10,645 bases of DNA from Dehalococcoidia bacterium (GCA_030690705.1 JAUYGE010000002.1:1-10645); one strand, 5' to 3'; shown: positions 1 to 6,206, counted from the first letter of the stretch. The notes: generated by a model not told the origin, from the sequence alone. Numbers and translations are program-made.

Positions 1-21
1 CTTCGCTCCTTCAGAATGACA
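1..21. repeat. Right half of a TGTCAT-type palindromic repeat, cut by the window edge
   Basis: The window opens with CTTCGCTCC-TTCAGAATGACA. This matches the right arm of the element at 6082-6186, which ends CAGAATGACA, so it is probably the end of another copy whose left arm lies outside the window. No gene is visible between it and glgA. Confidence 0.55.
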
Positions 22-80
22 ATAGGCGATCGGCCTGCACTGACAGTGGGAGGCTCCTAGCATTGGAAACCCTCTTCGTT

Positions 81-86
81 TATAAT
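81..86 (+). promoter_or_regulatory. Probable -10 box of glgA
   Basis: A perfect TATAAT lies 16 bases before the preferred glgA ATG at 103. No good -35 sits at 16-18 bases spacing (58-63 reads TAGCAT); TTGGAA at 63-68 is only 12 bases away. Transcription starting about 7 bases after the box would begin near 93, giving a leader of roughly 10 bases without a Shine-Dalgarno. The box itself is seen; its use is inferred. Confidence 0.45.
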
Positions 87-102
87 GTCGTGTTTAATAA
101 GC

Positions 103-1566
103 ATGAGTAAGAAACTGAAGATACTCTTCGCCGCCGCCGAAGTCAGCCCCTTCACCAAGGTCGGCGGCCTGGCCGACGTGGCCGGAGCTCTCCCCAAAGC
201 CCTTCAGCGCCTGGGCCACGACGTGCGCGTGGTGACGCCGCGGTACGGCGGGACCAGGGATAATGGCGCCGCCACGAGGATTACCGACAGGCCGTTCGGT
301 GTACCTGCCCTGGGCGAAACGGAAGAGGTAACCGTCTCCCATTCATCCCTTAACGGCGGCGTACCGGTCTACTTCCTCGAGAATCAGAAATACTTCGAGC
401 GACCGGCTGTCTACGGCGAGCCTGATGACCTCGCCCGCTTCACTCTTTTTTCGCGAGCGCTGCTGGAAGTACCGCGCCTGCTTGGGTGGCAGCCGGATAT
501 CCTTCACTGCCACGACTGGCACGCGGCATCTGCCGTCGCCTTCCTGGGAAAAGACAAGGACCCATGGTACCGTTCGACGGCTTCGGTTTTCACCATCCAT
601 AACCTGGCCTATCAGGGATGGTTCGACGACCACTTCGAGGAGCGGGCCGGGTTCGCCAAATACACGCAGGACCTGGACAACGCCTGCGGGCGGCAGTTCA
701 ACAGCATGATGTCCATGGCTTTGTTCTATGCTGATATCGTCTCCACGGTGAGCGAGCAATACGCTCGCGAGATACTCACTAAGGAGTATGGAGAGGGCCT
801 GGACTCCCTCCTCCGCCACCGTCAGGTCAAGCCCTGCGGAATAGTGAACGGCATCGATTACGAGGAGTTCGATCCGGCGAAAGACACCCGCATCGCCGCC
901 ACGTATGACAGCTCGACTCCGGAGCGCAAGGTCTTGAACAAGACAGCGCTTCGGAAACGTTTGGGCCTTCCGGCCAGCAAGAACAGGCCGCTCATCGGCA
1001 TGGTCGGACGCCTGGCAGCCCAGAAGGGCATTGACATCGTGGCGCCTATCGTAAGAGACCTGGCACAGCAAGCCCAGTTGGTCATCCTGGGAAGCGGGCA
1101 GCCCGAGTTCGAGCGGAAGATAAAGGAGGCCGTGGCCTTATTTCCCCGGGCGGCGCGGCTGGTGATGGGCTTTGATGCCGGACTGGCCCAGCTGATATAT
1201 GCCGGCAGCGATATCTACCTCATGCCCTCCCGTTTCGAGCCGTGCGGCCTGGGGCAGCTCATAGCCATGCGCTACGGCACCATACCCCTCGTGCGCCACA
1301 CCGGCGGGCTGGTGGACACGGTGCGAGATTGCGACGATGACCTGTCCCATGGCAACGGGTTCGTTTTCCGGCGCTACGCCAGCAAAGACCTCGTTGAGGC
1401 TGCCGGACGGGCGGTAACCGCCTTCCGGACTCAGAAAGAGGCGTGGCGGCAACTGGTGGTCCGTGACATGGCCGCCGACTACTCGTGGGAAGCCTCGGCG
1501 CGAAAATACGAAGCCATGTACCTCGAGGCGCTGAAGCTCAAGGCCTCAGCGCCCAGCAGGCGGTGA
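103..1566 (+). CDS. glgA: Glycogen/starch synthase (GT5 family)
   Basis: Transfers glucose from a nucleotide-glucose donor (ADP-glucose in most bacteria) to the non-reducing end of an alpha-1,4-glucan, in the cytoplasm. The 487-residue protein has the usual length and GT-B architecture. The N-terminal half carries the donor-binding KVGGLADV motif (residues 19-26; KTGGL in E. coli), HCHDWHAA near 135-142 and TIHNLAYQG at 164-172. The C-terminal half carries GIVNGID (246-252), GRLAAQKG (302-309), the catalytic-region PSRFEPCGL (375-383) and RHTGGLVDTV (398-407). An upstream in-frame ATG at 85 overlaps the TATAAT box and adds six residues outside the family N-terminus, so 103 (MSKKLKILF) is preferred. 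There is no Shine-Dalgarno before either. A LOG-like gene follows after 4 bases, suggesting co-transcription. No branching enzyme or GlgC is in view, so donor specificity cannot be settled here. Confidence 0.95.
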   Translation: MSKKLKILFAAAEVSPFTKVGGLADVAGALPKALQRLGHDVRVVTPRYGGTRDNGAATRITDRPFGVPALGETEEVTVSHSSLNGGVPVYFLENQKYFERPAVYGEPDDLARFTLFSRALLEVPRLLGWQPDILHCHDWHAASAVAFLGKDKDPWYRSTASVFTIHNLAYQGWFDDHFEERAGFAKYTQDLDNACGRQFNSMMSMALFYADIVSTVSEQYAREILTKEYGEGLDSLLRHRQVKPCGIVNGIDYEEFDPAKDTRIAATYDSSTPERKVLNKTALRKRLGLPASKNRPLIGMVGRLAAQKGIDIVAPIVRDLAQQAQLVILGSGQPEFERKIKEAVALFPRAARLVMGFDAGLAQLIYAGSDIYLMPSRFEPCGLGQLIAMRYGTIPLVRHTGGLVDTVRDCDDDLSHGNGFVFRRYASKDLVEAAGRAVTAFRTQKEAWRQLVVRDMAADYSWEASARKYEAMYLEALKLKASAPSRR

Positions 1567-1570
1567 TGAG

Positions 1571-2224
1571 ATGGACACACCCATAGCCAGCGTTCCGCCC
1601 GAGCCACCGGCCCACTCCCGGCTGTTCCCCCGTATGACGGTCGGTGTCATGGGCTCCGCCGGCGGACAAATCCCACCTAAGACACTGCAAAAGGTCTACC
1701 GCCTGGGGCAGGAGATTGGACGGCGCGGCTACGTGCTCATCACCGGCGCCTGCCCCGGCATTCCGCACGAAGCAGTCAAAGGGGCCAAGAACGCCGGGGG
1801 TTTCGTAGTCGGCGTCTCTCCGGGCCTGAACTTCAAACAGCACATCGTGGACTACCAGTCCCCGACCATGGGCTACGATGCCATCATCTTTACCGGAAGC
1901 GGCCTCATGGGGCGGGAGATAGAGAACATCCGCTCCTGCGACGTGGTCATCTTCGCCGGCGGCCGCTCTGGCACCCTGGGCGAGTTCGCCATCGCCTATG
2001 ACGAGGCCAAGATCATCGGCATCCTCTTGACCACCGGCGGGCTAACGGAACATCTGGAAACCATCATCTCCTTCATCAAGAAAGACACCGGCGCCGTCGT
2101 GGTGTACGACAACGACCCGGCAGAGCTTCTCGACAAGCTGGAGAAACTCTACGCCCAAAGGCTCCTGCCCGTGTACCAGGAGCTGGTGACCCGGTACAAC
2201 CCCGACGGCGCTCTCGGGCCCTAG
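1571..2224 (+). CDS. LOG/TIGR00725-like Rossmann-fold nucleotide-binding protein
   Basis: A 217-residue protein of the SLOG superfamily (lysine-decarboxylase-like fold; cytokinin riboside 5'-monophosphate phosphoribohydrolase and molybdenum-cofactor-carrier relatives). After about 20 variable residues comes the first strand and glycine turn (TVGVMGSAGG, 23-32), then LITGACPGIPHEAVKGA (56-72). Next is GREIENIRSCDVVIFAGG (114-131), leading into GGRSGTLGEF (130-139), equivalent to the PGGxGTxxE signature. The Pro is replaced and an Arg-Ser is present, as in TIGR00725-type members rather than plant LOG enzymes. The start at 1571 is 4 bases after the glgA stop; GGTGAT at 1562-1567 is a close ribosome-binding site. 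A shorter start at 1634 (MTVGVMG) is possible but has no ribosome-binding site. The substrate is unknown: phosphoribohydrolase activity is plausible from the family, but the coupling to glgA gives no firm clue. Confidence 0.8.
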   Translation: MDTPIASVPPEPPAHSRLFPRMTVGVMGSAGGQIPPKTLQKVYRLGQEIGRRGYVLITGACPGIPHEAVKGAKNAGGFVVGVSPGLNFKQHIVDYQSPTMGYDAIIFTGSGLMGREIENIRSCDVVIFAGGRSGTLGEFAIAYDEAKIIGILLTTGGLTEHLETIISFIKKDTGAVVVYDNDPAELLDKLEKLYAQRLLPVYQELVTRYNPDGALGP

Positions 2225-2230
2225 TGAACT

Positions 2231-2260
2231 TGTCATTCCCGCGGAAGCGGGAATCCAGAG
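2231..2260. repeat. TGTCATTCCCGC palindromic repeat; likely bidirectional terminator hairpin
   Basis: ATTCCCGC (2235-2242) pairs perfectly with GCGGGAAT (2247-2254) around a GGAA (GNRA-type) tetraloop. It lies at the junction of the convergent LOG-like gene (stop 2224) and mtaB (stop 2233), where a shared terminator is expected, although no T-tract follows on either strand. The motif TCATTCCCGCG-AAGCGGGAATCCAG belongs to a dispersed repeat type common in environmental genomes. The last codons of mtaB run through it. Confidence 0.65.
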
Positions 2261-3549
2261 GAGGCTGGGGCGAGGTGTTCCCCCATCAGCCAACCCTCTC
2301 CCTGAGCAGCCAGCCTCACCAGCAGTATCTCATTGACCATAGGCGACCGGGCAGGGGCCAGCACCCTGATGTAGTTATCGGTCAGGCCTGACAGGAAGCC
2401 ATCGTCCTCCCCTTCCCAGAGCACCTCCTGCCGCTTCCCGATGAACCTCTCACGAAAACGCCCGGCGCTTTCCCTGGCGAGCCGGAGCATCATCTCCTTG
2501 CGCTCCCTCTTGAACAACTCCGCCACCTGGCCGGGCATCTCCGCCGCAGCGGTGCCCGAGCGCACTGAATAAGGGAAGGTATGGATACCGGCGAAGTCCA
2601 TCTCCTCGCAGAAGCGGTAGCTCTCCTCGAACTCCCCGTCCGTCTCACCGGGGAAGCCGACGATGACGTCAGTGGTTATGGCCACACCTGGCACCGAGGC
2701 CCGTATGCGGGCAACGGCCTCCCGGTATTCCTGCAGTGAATACTCACGCGCCATCCTTTTCAGAGTCTCGCCACTGCCGCTCTGGAGGGCGAGGTGGAAA
2801 TGGCGGCAGAGGCGGGGGTTGGACCAGAGGGCGAGCAGTCCCGGAGTCAGATCGCGGGGCTGCAGCGAGGAAAGGCGCAGCCTGGCCACACCGGTCTCGG
2901 AAAGAATACGCTCCACCAGCCCCTGGAGCACCGCTCCATTATGGCGATACGAGCCGACCCTGGTACCGGTGAGCACCACCTCCCGGTAGCCCTCGTCAAC
3001 CCTGCTCTTCACCTCCCGCACTACCCGGTCCGGCGGGATGCTGCGCTCGCGACCGCGCACATGGGGCACGATGCAGTAGGTGCAAAAGGCATCGCAGCCG
3101 TCCTGCACCTTCACCTGGCTGCGGGTGCGGAAGACGGTCCTCGATGGGCGAAGCCGCTCCTCTTGTGTCATCGCGAGTCCCGACTCCATCGGGACGAAGC
3201 AATCCGCCCCCTCGCCGCTATTCAACAACATCTCGACAAGCGAGGACTTGTCCGCCCCTACCACTAAATCAACCCCCTCCAGGCACTTCAGCGCGTCAGA
3301 GGCCCGCTCGGCGTAGCAGCCCGCCGCCACAATAAGGGCTCTCGGGTTGCGCCGCCTGGCCAGCCGCAGCAGATGGCGCGCCTTGCGGTCGGCCACATGA
3401 GTGACGGTGCAGGTGTTCACGATATAGACATCAGCGCCGTCGCCGGGCGACACCACCTGGAAGCCCGCAGCCAGGAGCTCTCTGGCCAGAGCCTCGCTCT
3501 CCGCCTGGTTCAGCTTGCAGCCCAGGGTCTCAATGGCAACGGTGGTCAT
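2233..3549 (-). CDS. mtaB: MtaB-type tRNA (t6A37) methylthiotransferase, radical SAM
   Basis: Adds a methylthio group to N6-threonylcarbamoyladenosine at tRNA position 37, helping decode ANN codons. The 438-residue protein has the three-domain MTTase layout. The N-terminal UPF0004 domain has cluster cysteines C11, C47 and C78 (ETLGCKLNQAE, VNTCTVTH, AAGCYAER). The radical-SAM domain has CxxxCxxC at C152, C156 and C159 (QDGCDAFCTYC), and a C-terminal TRAM region runs from about 371. The ETLGCKLNQAE opening and DRKARHLLR favour MtaB over MiaB or RimO. The frame is open upstream to 3669, but that stretch encodes repeat and promoter sequence; ATG at 3549 matches the family start. No Shine-Dalgarno precedes it, and a strong promoter ends 9 bases upstream. 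Two oddities: residues 115-128, between the first two domains, are encoded by a palindromic repeat, and the final residues (SSGFPLPRE) come from another repeat. All six cluster cysteines are intact, so the enzyme is probably functional. Confidence 0.93.
   Translation of the reverse strand: MTTVAIETLGCKLNQAESEALARELLAAGFQVVSPGDGADVYIVNTCTVTHVADRKARHLLRLARRRNPRALIVAAGCYAERASDALKCLEGVDLVVGADKSSLVEMLLNSGEGADCFVPMESGLAMTQEERLRPSRTVFRTRSQVKVQDGCDAFCTYCIVPHVRGRERSIPPDRVVREVKSRVDEGYREVVLTGTRVGSYRHNGAVLQGLVERILSETGVARLRLSSLQPRDLTPGLLALWSNPRLCRHFHLALQSGSGETLKRMAREYSLQEYREAVARIRASVPGVAITTDVIVGFPGETDGEFEESYRFCEEMDFAGIHTFPYSVRSGTAAAEMPGQVAELFKRERKEMMLRLARESAGRFRERFIGKRQEVLWEGEDDGFLSGLTDNYIRVLAPARSPMVNEILLVRLAAQGEGWLMGEHLAPASSGFPLPRE
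3166..3208. repeat. Palindromic repeat inserted in frame within mtaB
   Basis: TGTCATCGCGAG followed by GTCCCGA (3177-3183), loop CTCCA, TCGGGAC (3189-3195), then GAAGCAATCC. Ends and core match the intergenic copies at 5109-5194, 5818-5990 and 10618-10645. On the minus strand it encodes MtaB residues about 115-128 (ADCFVPMESGLAMT) without breaking the frame, in the linker between the UPF0004 and radical-SAM domains. Confidence 0.75.
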
Positions 3550-3558
3550 GGCGAGGAG

Positions 3559-3587
3559 ATTATAGGTTCGAGCTGGAGAGCGGTCAA
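3559..3587 (-). promoter_or_regulatory. Strong sigma-70-type promoter of mtaB
   Basis: On the minus strand TTGACC (3587-3582) and a perfect TATAAT (3564-3559) are separated by exactly 17 bases. A start about 7 bases after the -10 falls near 3552, only 2-4 bases before the mtaB ATG at 3549, predicting an essentially leaderless mRNA. The stretch between box and ATG reads CTCCTCGCC and contains no Shine-Dalgarno. Confidence 0.7.
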
Positions 3588-3638
3588 ACAATGACGGATC
3601 TTGTGCCAATCCAAGATGGTCATCTACCAATGCCATTG

Positions 3639-3706
3639 TGTCATTGCGAGCGAAGCGAAGCAATCTCAACGGCGCTTACAGGGATTACTTCGTCGTCACA
3701 ATTTCG
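3639..3706. repeat. Degenerate TGTCATTGCGAG palindromic repeat
   Basis: The left arm TGTCATTGCGAG-CGAAGC-GAAGCAATCTC (3639-3667) is intact. The right arm, starting GGGATTACTTCGTCG at 3681, is recognisable only in its inner part and loses the CTCGCAATGACA end. It lies about 50 bases upstream of the mtaB -35 box. Confidence 0.65.
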
Positions 3707-3898
3707 TCGGGTGCAAAAAGCACGGCAGCAGGGAAAGGTAAGACAGAGCACGAAAGAGATGCCATCGTCGCGGTGCAAGCCTTCGCGAAAGCTTTAGAGC
3801 CTCCCGCAACACCCCTTGTGGTGTACCTGGCCAGATGGGTTACCCGGGCATAGAAAGACCCCACTTAAGCCACTGAACCCAGGGAGCAGGCCTGCACT
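3707..3898. other. Non-coding spacer between mtaB and the MFS gene
   Basis: I see no supported gene here. Open frames on the plus strand start in the repeat at 3639 and show no recognisable domain or ribosome-binding site. A self-complementary GCAGGCCTGC (3886-3895) and an imperfect hairpin around 3778-3795 (AAGC..TTCGCGAA..GCTT) lie downstream of the MFS gene, but neither has a T-tract, so no terminator is called. Confidence 0.5.
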
Positions 3899-5038
3899 TC
3901 ACCTGGCCTTCAAGAGAAAGGCGAACAGGGCCGCCAGCCCGGCGAAGAAGGCCATGATGAGGAAGACCACCATCTCGCTGTGGGTGATGTCCAGCGCCTG
4001 CCCCACGATGAGCGGCCCGAGGACCACTCCGATGTTGAGCCCGGTGTTGAGCACACCAAACCCCAGCCCCACGTTCTCGTGCCCGATGAGGTCCGGCGGC
4101 AGGGCAAAAATGGAGGGCGGGGCCAGAGCGGTGAAGAGACCGAGAACCACCAACAGCGCCACCAGAGGCGCTCCGTTCACCGCGGGCACCAGCGCCATGG
4201 TGACCATCACCCCGAGCATCCCCACGATTATCAGCAGCCGGCGCCGCCCCAGCCTGCCCGCCAGGTAGCCCGACAGCGGCGTGGCAAAAGCCATCAGCAT
4301 TATCATGCCGGCGAGAAAATCGGCCTGAAGAGGCGGAATGCCCTTGAAATCCATGAAAAGCGTCTTGCCCCAGCTAGTCAGACCAATGGCCGCCACGTTG
4401 AAGGAGCCCCAGACAAAGGCCAGCATCCAGATGCTACCCTTCTTCAGAGCGGCGGGGGACACGGGGGCGTGGGCTACCCTCTTCTCCTGAATCAGTGCCG
4501 CATAAAGGAGCAGAATGACTGCCGCAACCACCGTGGAAATCCAGAACCCGGCCCTCCAGCTACCGTAGGCTAACTCGACCCGGCCCATTAGATTGAAAGA
4601 AAGGGTTGTAGCCAGAGGCATAGTAAGAGCCCAGATGCCCATAGCCAGACCTATCTCCCGGCCACTGAACCACTGGAAGATGAGCGGGGGAGCCGCGGCG
4701 AAGAGCAGGGCGCCCCCTATCCCTACGATGGCGCGGCCAACCTGAAGAAACCCGAAGGACGGGGCTATCGCCGTCATCATGGCGCCCAGAAAGACCAGGG
4801 CCAGCCCCAGCAGGCCCATCTTCTTGCTCCCGTATTTGTCCGTCAGGAACCCGCCCGGTATGGAAAGGAACACCGCCGGCAGCGCCACAAAGAGCATCAC
4901 CCCCGCGGCGGCAGCATGGGTCAAGCCGAACTCCTTGCTGATGGACGGAAAAAGAGGAGGCGCCGTTTGCATGGTGAAGAGGAAGGCGAAAGGAGCCAGG
5001 AAAGCTATGGCGAGCATGAGCCAGCGTTTATTGGACAT
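3899..5038 (-). CDS. Major facilitator superfamily transporter, substrate unknown
   Basis: A 379-residue inner-membrane protein with about 12 hydrophobic helices (roughly 7-29, 44-62, 75-92, 97-123, 131-150, 162-183, 203-222, 241-259, 267-285, 288-310, 322-345, 355-376). A basic loop follows helix 6 (EKRVAH...LKK). The MFS motif A between helices 2 and 3 is clear as GGFLTDKYGSKK (62-73), and a weaker repeat GYLAGRLGRRR appears at 257-267 between helices 8 and 9. The overall form resembles NarK/CynX-like or generic MFS_1 proteins, but no residue fixes the substrate. The frame allows two GTG codons upstream (5044, 5041). ATG at 5038 is preferred because GGAGGAG (5050-5044) lies about 6 bases before it. 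It has its own promoter and is flanked by repeat-containing gaps, so it looks monocistronic. Confidence 0.88.
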   Translation of the reverse strand: MSNKRWLMLAIAFLAPFAFLFTMQTAPPLFPSISKEFGLTHAAAAGVMLFVALPAVFLSIPGGFLTDKYGSKKMGLLGLALVFLGAMMTAIAPSFGFLQVGRAIVGIGGALLFAAAPPLIFQWFSGREIGLAMGIWALTMPLATTLSFNLMGRVELAYGSWRAGFWISTVVAAVILLLYAALIQEKRVAHAPVSPAALKKGSIWMLAFVWGSFNVAAIGLTSWGKTLFMDFKGIPPLQADFLAGMIMLMAFATPLSGYLAGRLGRRRLLIIVGMLGVMVTMALVPAVNGAPLVALLVVLGLFTALAPPSIFALPPDLIGHENVGLGFGVLNTGLNIGVVLGPLIVGQALDITHSEMVVFLIMAFFAGLAALFAFLLKAR

Positions 5039-5043
5039 CACCA

Positions 5044-5091
5044 CTCCTCCCTTTTTACCGGCATTCTACCATCCCTTCACGCTCCTGAGAA
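5044..5091 (-). promoter_or_regulatory. Promoter and Shine-Dalgarno of the MFS gene
   Basis: On the minus strand TTCTCA (5091-5086), 17 bases, then TAGAAT (5068-5063) form a plausible sigma-70 promoter. GGAGGAG (5050-5044) follows about 6 bases before ATG 5038. The predicted leader is about 18 bases, unlike the nearly leaderless mtaB. Confidence 0.5.
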
Positions 5092-5108
5092 GGGCCTTCG
5101 AAGTCATT

Positions 5109-5194
5109 TGTCATTGCGAGGAACGAAGTGACGAAGCAATCCGTAGCCCTAGGAGCAGGAGAAGACGGATTGCTTCGCTACGCTCGCAATGACA
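5109..5194. repeat. Intact TGTCATTGCGAG...CTCGCAATGACA palindromic element
   Basis: Left arm TGTCATTGCGAG (5109-5120)...GAAGCAATCCGT (5133-5144); right arm ACGGATTGCTTC (5165-5176)...CTCGCAATGACA (5183-5194). The outer and inner 12 bases of each arm are perfectly complementary. The segments between them differ in length (12 versus 6 bases) and sequence, and a 20-base loop separates the arms. It sits between the divergent MFS and Nudix promoters. Confidence 0.85.
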
Positions 5195-5242
5195 GTGGAT
5201 ACGGAGGGAGATCTCTGGAGTGAGGCGGATTGTTGTCCAAGG

Positions 5243-5271
5243 TTGACAGCCATCCGTCAGGATAGTAATCT
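5243..5271 (+). promoter_or_regulatory. Possible promoter of the Nudix gene
   Basis: A perfect TTGACA (5243-5248) is followed after 17 bases by TAATCT (5266-5271), a weak -10; TAGTAA at 5263 is an alternative with short spacing. The predicted start lies about 15 bases before the ATG at 5293, and no clear Shine-Dalgarno is present. Confidence 0.4.
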
Positions 5272-5292
5272 TCCTCCCATACCGAAACCAAC

Positions 5293-5787
5293 ATGGACTA
5301 CCGTTTCTGCCCCCACTGCGGTCGCCCCCTCATCCTGGCGGAGGTCGCCGGAAGGGTGCGCCCCACCTGCTTCCCCTGCGGGTTCTCCCAGTTCCCCGAC
5401 CCCAAGGTAGCCACGGGCGTCATCGCTACCAGGAGCGGAAGAATTCTGCTGCAGCAGCGCCGCCATCCGCCAGGAAAGGGACTCTGGTCCTTCCCGGGTG
5501 GCTTTGTCGATGCCGGAGAGAGGGTGGAAGAAGCCGCCCTTCGCGAGATACTCGATGAGACCCATGTGGAGATCCGGCTCGAAGGCCTGGTCGGTGTCTA
5601 TTCTCAACCGGGCCAACCGGTCATCTTCATCGTCTACCATGGCGTCATCCTCTCCGGCGAGCCCAGTCCGGGGCAGGAGAGCCTGGCAGTGGGCCTCTTC
5701 TCCCTTGAGGAGTTGCCCCCGCTGGCCTTCCCCCACGACGTGGAAGTGCTGCGACACTGGAAGGAAAGGAAAACCTCACCTCCCTAG
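5293..5787 (+). CDS. Zinc-ribbon Nudix hydrolase
   Basis: Nudix enzymes split nucleoside diphosphates linked to another moiety; members with an N-terminal zinc ribbon include NADH pyrophosphatase/decapping NudC and ADP-ribose-type hydrolases. This 164-residue protein opens with a four-cysteine ribbon (C6-PH-C9 and C26-FP-C29), then FPDPKVATGVI leads into the Nudix fold. The Nudix box runs from G70: GFVDAGE76, seven residues, then RE85-IL-DE89-THV. The consensus REUxEExGU is altered at two places: the first Glu of the EE pair is Asp88, and the Gly is His91. Metal binding is probably kept. It lacks the SQPWPFPxS array of true NudC and is much shorter than E. coli NudC (257 residues), so the substrate is open. 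It stands alone between repeat-filled spacers and runs divergently from the MFS gene. Confidence 0.88.
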   Translation: MDYRFCPHCGRPLILAEVAGRVRPTCFPCGFSQFPDPKVATGVIATRSGRILLQQRRHPPGKGLWSFPGGFVDAGERVEEAALREILDETHVEIRLEGLVGVYSQPGQPVIFIVYHGVILSGEPSPGQESLAVGLFSLEELPPLAFPHDVEVLRHWKERKTSPP

Positions 5788-5817
5788 CCCCTCTCCTCCA
5801 TCAACGGTCCCCAGATT

Positions 5818-5990
5818 TGTCAGTGCGAGCCCCGATACATCGGGGCGTGGCCTTCCTCCAACCGTCATTGCGAGCGGAGCGAAGCAATCTCATAGCATCT
5901 CTTGTGAGATTGCTTCGGCCTGCTGCCGCATGGCCTCGCAATGACAGACGGTGGGGGATTGCGACACGTCGGGATGGCCTCGCGATGACA
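5818..5990. repeat. Outer palindromic element interrupted by a second copy
   Basis: Outer ends TGTCAGTGCGAG (5818-5829) and CTCGCGATGACA (5979-5990) are complementary except at two positions. Next to the left end is a GCCCCGA-TACA-TCGGGGC hairpin (5829-5846), and the right side carries GGGGGATTGCGACACGTCGGGATGGC. A complete second element occupies the middle (5863-5946), so the arrangement reads as one repeat nested in another. Confidence 0.65.
5863..5946. repeat. Inner, nearly perfect TCATTGCGAG palindromic element
   Basis: CGTCATTGCGAG (5863-5874) pairs with CTCGCAATGACA (5935-5946), one mismatch at the outermost base. GAAGCAATCTCA (5881-5892) pairs perfectly with TGAGATTGCTTC (5905-5916) across a 12-base loop. 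The right arm contains GGCCTGCTGCCGCATGGC, a variant spacer also hinted at in the element at 6082. Confidence 0.8.
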
Positions 5991-6010
5991 CGGTTATGGG
6001 AAAGACTCAG

Positions 6011-6056
6011 TGAGCCACCTTGAAAGCCACCCCCTTTTGTGTGAAAATTAGCCACT
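6011..6056. mobile_element. Possible terminal remnant of an IS21-type element
   Basis: Three GCCAC units (6014-6018, 6026-6030, 6051-6055) lie in a 46-base AT-richer stretch. On the minus strand it reads AGTGGCTAATTTTCACAC... GGTGGCTTTCAAGGTGGCTCACT. IS21-family ends carry several short repeats of this GTGGC(T/C)-plus-T-run form beyond istB. No istA or istB coding sequence is present, so at most this is a stranded end. The family attribution rests on my memory of the motif style. Confidence 0.3.
6020..6048 (+). promoter_or_regulatory. Possible promoter for the CoA-transferase operon
   Basis: TTGAAA (6020-6025) and GAAAAT (6043-6048) are 17 bases apart. This is the best sigma-70-like pair I noticed before the gene at 6207, and it falls inside the IS21-like remnant. 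Its transcript would carry the palindromic element at 6082-6186 as leader. Confidence 0.3.
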
Positions 6057-6081
6057 AAGAAAGCTGTACCTGCTACCAAGA

Positions 6082-6186
6082 TGTCATCCTGAGGCCATCG
6101 CGCAGCGAGGCCGAAGGATCCGCGTCCCCATTACCCTGCAAGGGGACGGATTCTTCCCCTTCGCTACGCTCAGGGTCAGAATGACA
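6082..6186. repeat. TGTCATCCTGAG...CAGAATGACA palindromic element
   Basis: Left arm TGTCATCCTGAG...GAAGGATCCG (6082-6122); right arm CGGATTCTTC...CTCAGGGTCAGAATGACA (6147-6186). The centre holds a second perfect pair, CGTCCCC (6123-6129) with GGGGACG (6142-6148), so the whole 105 bases can fold into a long imperfect hairpin. It ends 20 bases before the ATG of the CoA-transferase gene. Confidence 0.8.
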
Positions 6187-6206
6187 GAAGAGAAAAGGGA
6201 GAAATC

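Noticed and set aside
85..102. Upstream ATG for glgA at 85
   Set aside because: It overlaps the TATAAT box, has no ribosome-binding site and adds residues not expected for the family.
3638..3853. Plus-strand 71-codon frame in the spacer
   Set aside because: It begins in the repeat (SLRAKRSN-type peptide typical of translated repeats), has no ribosome-binding site and no domain.
5109..6186. CRISPR array
   Set aside because: Repeats are long palindromes of varying core and irregular spacing, with no uniform spacers and no cas genes.
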